Shown here one piece after another: positions 37,301-46,300 of a stretch of 64,000 nucleotides of DNA. The stretch's first letter is position 1. The number at the start of each line of letters is the position of its first letter. Origin of the DNA: Streblospio benedicti (Eukaryota; Annelida; Polychaeta; Spionida; Spionidae); NCBI GenBank assembly GCA_019095985.1, contig CM032660.1, positions 57,398,045 to 57,462,044 on the forward strand, in the 5' to 3' direction. The position numbers and the translations under genes are program-made. Below the pieces are notes generated by a model. The model was given only the letters and a program-made list of their open reading frames with translations. It had not been told where the DNA came from and did no database searches.

Positions 37301-40300
37301 AGCTGAAGACAGGATTGTAAAACCTTCAGCTATATCTATCATTGGTAGAAATATGCTGGCTAAAAATACCTGGGAGAGAGAGAAGTTTGAAAACAATAAT
37401 TTTTCTAATGGCGTTGTTACCATTTATGTTGTTTCCACTTTCTCCGTTTTAGACTCTTCTACGATGACCACGCCCCCGCCCACTCCCTCGCCTTCAACGG
37501 TAGCCATGATAACCATCAACAACAGCTCCAGTGATATCGAGCTGACAGAGACTACTGCAGCAGAGGGTAACATCACCTATGCAAGTACTCCAGAGTCGCC
37601 AGCACAAAGTACTGCAGATCAGAGTACTGTACAGCAAAGTACTGTACAGCAGAGTACTTCGCTACAGAGCACAGTGTCCACAACGACGTACCTGCCCCCG
37701 GGAACCACACCACCCGGCATCGAAGGCAGCGCTTTTCCAGAGAGAAGGGTAAGAGCAGACTGCACGCAGTCCCTATATATGACATTTCAACATTCACTAA
37801 CTTACATAATTATATTTTTCTGTACAACAATTCTTGATTAGATATGTTTATGTAACATATGTTTTGGCTACTTAGATGTTATTTGGTAAAGTTTTCCATA
37901 TTAGCATAGTCATATTGGAATATACTCTAAAAATAGTTAGTTTTAATTTTACATGTAATTCTAAAATCATTTTTGTGTCATGTGTGTCACAGGAGTACAA
38001 GGCGAGCTTCGCGCTGACAGAGACTCTGGTGGAGACTTTGGCAGCTCTGCCTGAGGAAGACAAGGCACCACTCGGTGACCAGCCCTGGGAGCTCATCGTC
38101 GACTGCCAGTACGAGGGCGTCACCTGCAGCTCCATACTGTGAGTTACTCAAAATATGTTATAACTTATTGTACATCTGGGTAAAATCTGCAGCACTGGGT
38201 TCTGTGGTTATATTTTAAATGCACAGTTGAGGAGTAGGTTCAGTGAGAATTGTATTCCATCCGCCCTCCCCCCCTCCCCCTTCTCTCTCTGTTACCTCTA
38301 GCATACACGTACTATCCACTATATTGATACAGCTTAAATAGGGTTTTAATCCTAAGCTTCCATATGGCTACATTAACTGGGCCTTTGTGGCTCTAAAGTG
38401 GTTAACGTCAAGCTACAGCTAATTGCCTGTACAGAACTTTTAATTGCTAAAAGACACCTATCAACGTCCTTAATCTATTTAGCATAACCTCTAGTTGAAC
38501 TTAATCTATTCAGCATAGCATACAAAATCAATCTCTTTAGCATAACCCATAAAACTACAATCTTAATGATAACACTAAGCATCATCATGTTACAGTGACT
38601 TTGACCACTTCTACCACTCCGTCCACGGCAACTGCTACACGTTCAATTCCGGCTGGAACCGCACTGAGCCCAACATCATGGCGCACAAGACGGGACGCCG
38701 CTTCGGTGGGTAGGACCCGTGATAGGGAGCTAGAGAGTATTCAATGCAGTAGAACCTCTCTATTAGGACCACCTTTGGGACCAGTGTTAGGTGGTATCTA
38801 TACAGAGGTTCATGTTTGTAGCCTTATAAAGATTTGGGGTCGTAAAAAGTGGTTTTATTATGGAGGTGGTCTCATTATGGAGGTGGTCTTAATCTGAGGT
38901 TCTATTGTAACTCGATTGAATGAATGAGTGAGTCATTGAGAAATGGATTATTCTTGTTTTTGGTATTGCTCCACCTTTTAAAGATTATTTTCAAATTGGT
39001 GATGTTATTCGTTATTCATAATTTAGAATTTAATAAGAATTTGGAATTTGATTTCATTGTAAATAATTTCAACATTTTCATCATGGGCTCATCAGGACAG
39101 ATTGATTGCTTAGGCGAGCGAGTGATTTAATGAATCAATCAATCGACCAACCGATCAACCAACAAGTCAACTAACCAGTGAATCAATCAATCAAAATGCA
39201 TTTAAAGTTAATGAAGTGCATTTCAAAGCAACACATACTCATACACATGCTTGTTGCAATGTGCTAAATGCAATAAAAAATAGCTCTAACCTACAGTCCT
39301 ACCACACAAATAAGAAGGACTTTATTTCATATGCTCCAAGCCTTCCACGTGTGCAGGAGCAGTATGTAATGTTGACCTTCGGGTAGACACCTGCCAATCA
39401 CTTTAATGAGGTTTGACGCTAGATCTTACATACTACTTGCAGGTCTCGTGCTCATCGCCAACATCAACCAGGACGAGTACGTGGACGCGCTGGGCAGCCC
39501 GGCCGGCGTGCGCGTCGTCGTGCACGCCTCGGGCATCATGCCGCACCCCGAGGAGGAGGGACTGCTGGCCCGCCCAGGCGAACTCACGTCCATAGGCGTC
39601 ACCAGGGTACGTGGTGTGTTGGAGCGGGGTGGGGGTGTTGGACCGGTCGTATTTCAAATGGTGCTCTCTTGCCGCAATAGGTGAGATATAAATCATCTCA
39701 GTTGTACGCACCAATTTCATGATTTTTCCATTTCGTAAGCTTCTTCCACAACTCTTTGTCTACATTCATATATAGCTCAAATTAATGTAAGACCCGTGTC
39801 ACACAAGACAGGTTTAAAACCTGTCTTCAGCTATATCTATCGTTGGTAGAACTATGCTAAAAAGACGCGAGGGAGTTAGATAAGTTTGAAAATTTATCAG
39901 CAAGCACTGGGAAACACACATATATGGCATTGATGAATGTCACAGACTGGGGCGGTGTGTGGTTTCAGATGGACGTGTTCCGTCTGCCCTGGCCGTGGCA
40001 GAACTGCACCGAGAACACCACCAACACGGCCACCGACGTCTACGCCGAGACCTACCACGTCAACTCCACCAAGCTAGTGAGTTTGTGTGTGTGCGTGCGT
40101 GTGTGTGTGCGTGGGTGCGTGCGTGCGTGCGTGCGTGCGTGTGTGTCAGTGTGTGTGTGCGTGTGAATGTGTTTATGCGTGTAAGCATGTCAGTGAGCGA
40201 ACGTATGTGTGCGTGAGTGGGTGAGTGTCATTCAACTAGTCCAACATCCAATCATCATCAGTAGGTCAGTCAGTAATTTAGTTAACTCCATTGTTACAAA

Positions 40301-43300
40301 GTGCCTAGTCGTTTAAGAAGTCCCATCATCCAGCCATCTACACATATTGGTCACCATGCTATTAGCCAGTAGTTCAGCAATTCATGCGTTGTGCATGGCA
40401 TGCAGTCAAGTCCAAGAATCCATATGTGTCGTGATTGGGGGTGAAATTAAAGAAAAAAAAAAAAAAAATAAAAGTCTGTGGGATCTACACTATATCTGCG
40501 TACATCCACGTGCCAGGCTACAGGGCGTAACAATAGTGTGAGTGATGAATATCATGAGCTACTGAAGCCAATGTTGTATGCTCCCAGAAGAGTCTAGACA
40601 ATATTGTGTGACAACGATGCCAATGACTTTGTACAAATGGAAATCCTGCCTCCCGTGTGTAACACTGACTTTTAATATCGCTAGAGCTCGGTAACAGTGA
40701 GTTGCGACTCTGAACAAGCATACTGACAGTAGAACCTCCAATAAATACCATACGAGGCACTGTCCTCAAGTGGTTTCATTACAGAGGTGGTCTTTATCGG
40801 ACTATCTAGTGTCCATTTACGCATCCCCTAACACTGCGGATACCAATGTACAGTGCGAACGAGATACCGTTGATCCACGATAATGTGTCGAAATAAGATA
40901 ACGCAAATCAAGGAGGTGGGTTTTCTTGCTCCCTTACATATCCTATAAATGAATGCAACAACAACAATATCCCAGCACACGTGTTGCCCGCGTGTTTCAG
41001 GGCTGCCTCAAGACGTGCTACGCACGCGCCGTGGCTGCGCGCTGCGGCTGCGCAGACGCCGCCGTGCTGGCAGACGTCATCCGCGGGCGCCTGCCCGTGT
41101 GCAGCATCCACAACGTCACCCAAGGTAGATGATTCGTTCTCCCTTCACTGTCTGCTCTCAGCCACAAGCCGCCGACCTCATAGACCTTGATACTTAGAGA
41201 GCGAGCATAATTAATTGTACATCCGGGGGGGGGGCGGTCATTTGGTATTGAAGAGATAAAAAAAATTAAATTCCCTCCCTAACTCTCTACGTTGAAATTG
41301 AATGCCCTTCCCATATGAGCATTAAGACAGATGAGACCGTGTCTATGTGATCTGGCATTATAGTATTCTATTGTAAATTGCCGTTGGTTGAAATTCTTCC
41401 TAGTGCGTATACAGCTTAACGGGATGTAGTAAAAACACAAAACAGCGGCGGCGGTAACGGCGACGGCAGCAGCAGGAACGACAACAACATTATAATAACT
41501 TATAATTTGCAGCCATCTTGAAAATCAATAAATAACTTGCAGTGGATTTATGATTTAAAAAGCACTGTATGGACAAAATATCCAGCTAACTTTGTTCTGA
41601 CCCTCTTGCAGACGACTGTCGTTACAACATCACAAACCAGTTCATCCGAGGCGAAATCGCGTGTGAGGACGACTGCCAGAGCCTCTGTCAGTAAGTACAC
41701 ACACACTTCAGTACCTTCACTGCAGTATTCAACTATATCCGAAATCCAGACAGCATTGGAATCAGAAAATTAAGACTCAATATCCCTTAAAAACTGTTGA
41801 GCCGCATATTGCAACTGGTTGCATTTCGCGTTGACACGTTTTGCAAACAAAAAATGGGCGTGGAGCCACAAAATGCAGCCTTCACGCGTTTTGCAACCGC
41901 CATTGTAAGGTATAACCTCGTTTTTTTTTTAATTTCATTTTTTTCCATTTTACACATGCCTAACATATACACACACGCGTTTGAGGGATGGCGGGGATAT
42001 GTCTTAACATTATAACATTATACGGACACTTGATTTCACAAAATTAGAAAGTGCATTGATTTAGCATTAGGATGTTGAGGATATGCCTTGAACATGTGCA
42101 AGATGTACATCACAGCATCTCTTTACCTCATGGAAAAATATTTCGAATTCAAAATGTGGCAGGTATCTGATATAGGCTCAACACCCTTTCATATATTTGC
42201 TATACATAAGTTTATAATTAATGATGTTAAGTAACAATCTTTTATTACTCAGTTTAAATAATACCTAATCATATCCATATAGTGATGTTAACATCAACTT
42301 GACATGCACTGTGTTTACAGGGAAAATGTTAAAACAAGTGTCCACACAATGTTATAATGTTAAGAAATATCCCCACCATCCCTCAAATGCAAAATTTAGT
42401 GTGTGAATGGTACTAATGTGTAGAATAAAGAATACGGTTACATTTTACAATGGCGATTGCAAAGCGCGTCGAAGTTGCATTTTTTCAGCTTTACACCCAT
42501 TGTTGGTTGCAAAATACGTCAATGCAACGTACAACCAGTTGCAAAACTTGGCTTGGTGCAAAACGTGGCTCTACAGGGCAGTGTGCAGGCAGTAGACGTT
42601 TGACAGGTCAAGCTTCTTCTACGGTCAATTCAACAGTTGCCTAGCCATAGGTAAACAGTGCATAACCCGTATAGCAGGCAATATCAATCAGTCGTCACCA
42701 GCACAGGCACTTAAAAACGTGCTGCTACGTTTGTCAGCACTGTCGGTTGTGCCTGTAGCATAAGAGTTGCCGACCCAGCAGTCGGTTAGTCTTGCTCTCT
42801 CTTGGTCAAACGTCAATTGTAGGTTCACAATTTACTAATATCAGGCCTGTTTATTGACATTTTTGTTTTATAACCACATCTAATCCGTAGCTTACATTGC
42901 TCACCTCTTTCTATCAATATGACGGATAATACTACATTTGATTGTAACTTTTATCTACGTTCTTCCTTTCAGAGAAATGTTCTTTGATACCTCGGTGTCT
43001 ACTGCAGTGTGGCCGAGTAGCACTCACATAGTAAGTTGCATTATCATAAATGTTATATCTTGTGCATGTTTTTGTACGTAAGTTTCGTTGTAATAACATA
43101 AAAGCATACAGTACACAGGGTATCATTGTAATCTAAAATGACTACAATCGTCCAAGTAAATCATCTATCCAGCGAGAGCACTTTATAACCTTGCTATCAG
43201 GACCACTTGAGGGAGCAGGCAAGTGTCCCTATTGCTGAGGTGACCCATTTGTGAAACATTCGAATAAAACATAGCTAACTGTAGAATGGAAATGTGTCCC

Positions 43301-46300
43301 AAATAGCGAGCTGTCCCTATATCTGATGGTTCCCAATGACCGTGAGATTTTTTACTGTACTTGCTATCTAGCCCATCTGTCCCAAGTGGCCTACTTCTAG
43401 AACTTTCTAATTGAATAATCCACATCCATCGACTAGCTGATGATTAGAGTCAAAAGAAGGCCACGTAGTGTTACTTTATGGGGTTCCGGAAGCAGTTTAT
43501 GGTAAAAAACATTGAGCCTGGGGTAGAGGATCACACGAGCTACTGTTATCAAGCAAGGTTGCACTGCACTTTTTGACAACTTAACTACATAATTACATAG
43601 ATTACATAGATTATATAGACCTAGATACCAACGTCCATCTATTCCCATGTCAAAGGTGTGCTATGGTTGATAGGCATTTCCCACCACCAATACGTAAAAA
43701 ACCAGCAACGTAGACTGCTGTATTTAGGTGGTAGCACTGAAACTGGTTACAATCTATGCTATGTGACCAAGGCCATACATGTATGTAAGTGCAGCAAGAG
43801 CATAGACTCCCATATTTAGGTGGCAGCACTGAAACTGGTATTGAATCTTCATCAAAGCAATCCCCACGGAGACCTTTGTATTAAATTTTGGTGTCTATGT
43901 CTATATAATCCAATGGCAGATCCAGGTTTTTGGAAAAGGGGGGCGCACTTCAGGGATTTCATGGATTTCGTATGCACGATCGATGGCGGACATACCAAAA
44001 ACTCTACAAAAATGAAGTATTTTGGTGGGAACAGGGAGGGGGGTCGCAGGGGGCGCCCCCTGGATCTGCCTTTGTAATTTATGGTAACCTCGCCGTTCTC
44101 AGGACCGCGTGACCAAGACGCTGAAGGACAAGGTGCCGGGCCTGGCGAGCGCCGCCGACCGCGAGGCGTACTTCAACAACAACCTCATGCAGCTCGAGGT
44201 GTTCTTCGAGGATTTCAACTACCAGAAGACCACGGCCAACAGGGCATACGTGGTCAGCGTCCTTATCTATTCGGGCTTATTACTTATTGAAAATTATACA
44301 GTGAACATGGACTTTGAAGGTTGTGTGAATGGGAAAGTTGTGAAACCCACGATGCGGGGTCGGCTTTTGATTGATTGATTGTTTGTTTGTTTGTTAATTT
44401 GTTTGTGTGATATATATGCAGAGAAGGAGAAATATTGAGAGAGACAGAAGGAGAGAGAGAGATGGAGGGAGAGTGTAAATGTTAATCCCTTTTTAGTTTT
44501 ATGTTCTACGTGTATATAGTGGTATAAAAAGAAAACTAGAGTTTTGTTAATCCAAAGCTGGTATGTATTTCTACCAGTGGCTTAAAAAATAACAATCGAT
44601 TGTTTAAAGATGCCTTTGAATTAATCTTGCAACCCTACACAAGAATTGATTCTTTTTCATAAATTCATCTGTGACATGAATCACATGAACCTTGGTAAAG
44701 TTTTGCGGAAATCAAACATTCGGATTTACAGATGTTCGCGATTATCCGATCAGCAGATATTCGCAAATATCTCCTGATTGGATATTCACGAATATCCGTA
44801 AATCCAAATGTTCGATTTCCGCAAAGCGTTAGCAAGGTATCCCATGATAACTGGTTGCGCCTCTACTGTAGACGGAGTCGTTCGTGTCTGACATCGGCGG
44901 CGTGCTGGGGCTGTGGCTCGGCTTCTCCGTCCTCACCATCTTCGAGTTCGTGGAGCTGGGCGTGGACATGCTGGTGGCCACGTTCTTCCTCGGCAAGCAC
45001 CGACGGTCAGTGCGCCAGTCTGCGATATAGACAACACCGGGTGAGTTTGTAACATGTGGATTATTTCATCAGGTGAGTTCTTGTTGTGGCTTATCACCTG
45101 ATGCACCACAAGAACGAATCCTGATAAGATAATTCGTGTTACACATCGAACCTGGTTTTGTATTTATCATTCTTTTTTAAAGCGTTACAACACTGTTTTG
45201 AAAAATGTGGAAAAGTAGTCCTGCAGAGTACAAGCATGATAAGGGACGGTGCAATATTTACCAGGAAGAGGGGACCAGTGCATTTGGTGGTGGGACAGGT
45301 ACTTTTTTCAAGGTGCAAAGTTGGGGGACCGGATGATGTTTCATTCTCGTTGGGCATGGGACATGGACTTTTTCAGCTGCTGAAATCACACATCAACGTG
45401 AGCGAATCGGTACAAATTAATCACGTGAATATTCATGGGGGGAACGCATGACTTTTTTATGAATAGAGGTCATGGGACATCAGTTTTTTTGTCGTATCAG
45501 CAGGGGACAAGACCTTTTTTCAAACAAGTTTTTCTATATGCACAGGTCCCCCCGCCTGTTAAATATTGCACAGTCCCTAACAATAGCATCAGCCCGGTTC
45601 GAGTAGGGGTGATACTTGTCTCTGGGTTATTGAATACTTCTGGATCATGATAACCAATGAAATTACATGAAAAGAATGAATATACTTTTTACAAAAACCT
45701 ACGAATAGGCAGATCCTTGGGGTTTGGATGGTTGGTGAGGCAGGCTCATGGGTAGCAGGTTCTGGCATATCCGCAACAAGTTTTTTTTTTATGTACGAAA
45801 CCCATGAAATCATTTGGGGCTCCACCCCTTTTCTCCAAAACCTGGATTTAAACCACAGTGGGAACATAGAATATATTGATCTTCAGAGCTCTCAACTAAA
45901 TCAGGGGAATCTATGTTGCTGTTCTACTTACTGGTAGTGGTCTCCATCAACCACAGCGCACTTTTTAAACAGGACTTCGGTGTCCAGATCTATGTAATTC
46001 ATAATCTAATTTTACAAAGACGAATAAGAACAGTCAAACCTCCATTAAGACCATATCATAAAATGACATCTCTATTTAAGCAACTTGAGGTCACCCGCCA
46101 GGATGGTCTAATAGAGATTCTCTTGGTGAATGTTCTTTCTTTGGGGGCATTNNNNNNNNNNNNNNNNNNNNNNNNNNNNNNNNNNNNNNNNNNNNNNNNN
46201 NNNNNNNNNNNNNNNNNNNNNNNNNNNNNNNNNNNNNNNNNNNNNNNNNNNCTACGAATAGGCAGATCCTTGGGGTTTGGATGGTTGGTGAGGCAGGCTC

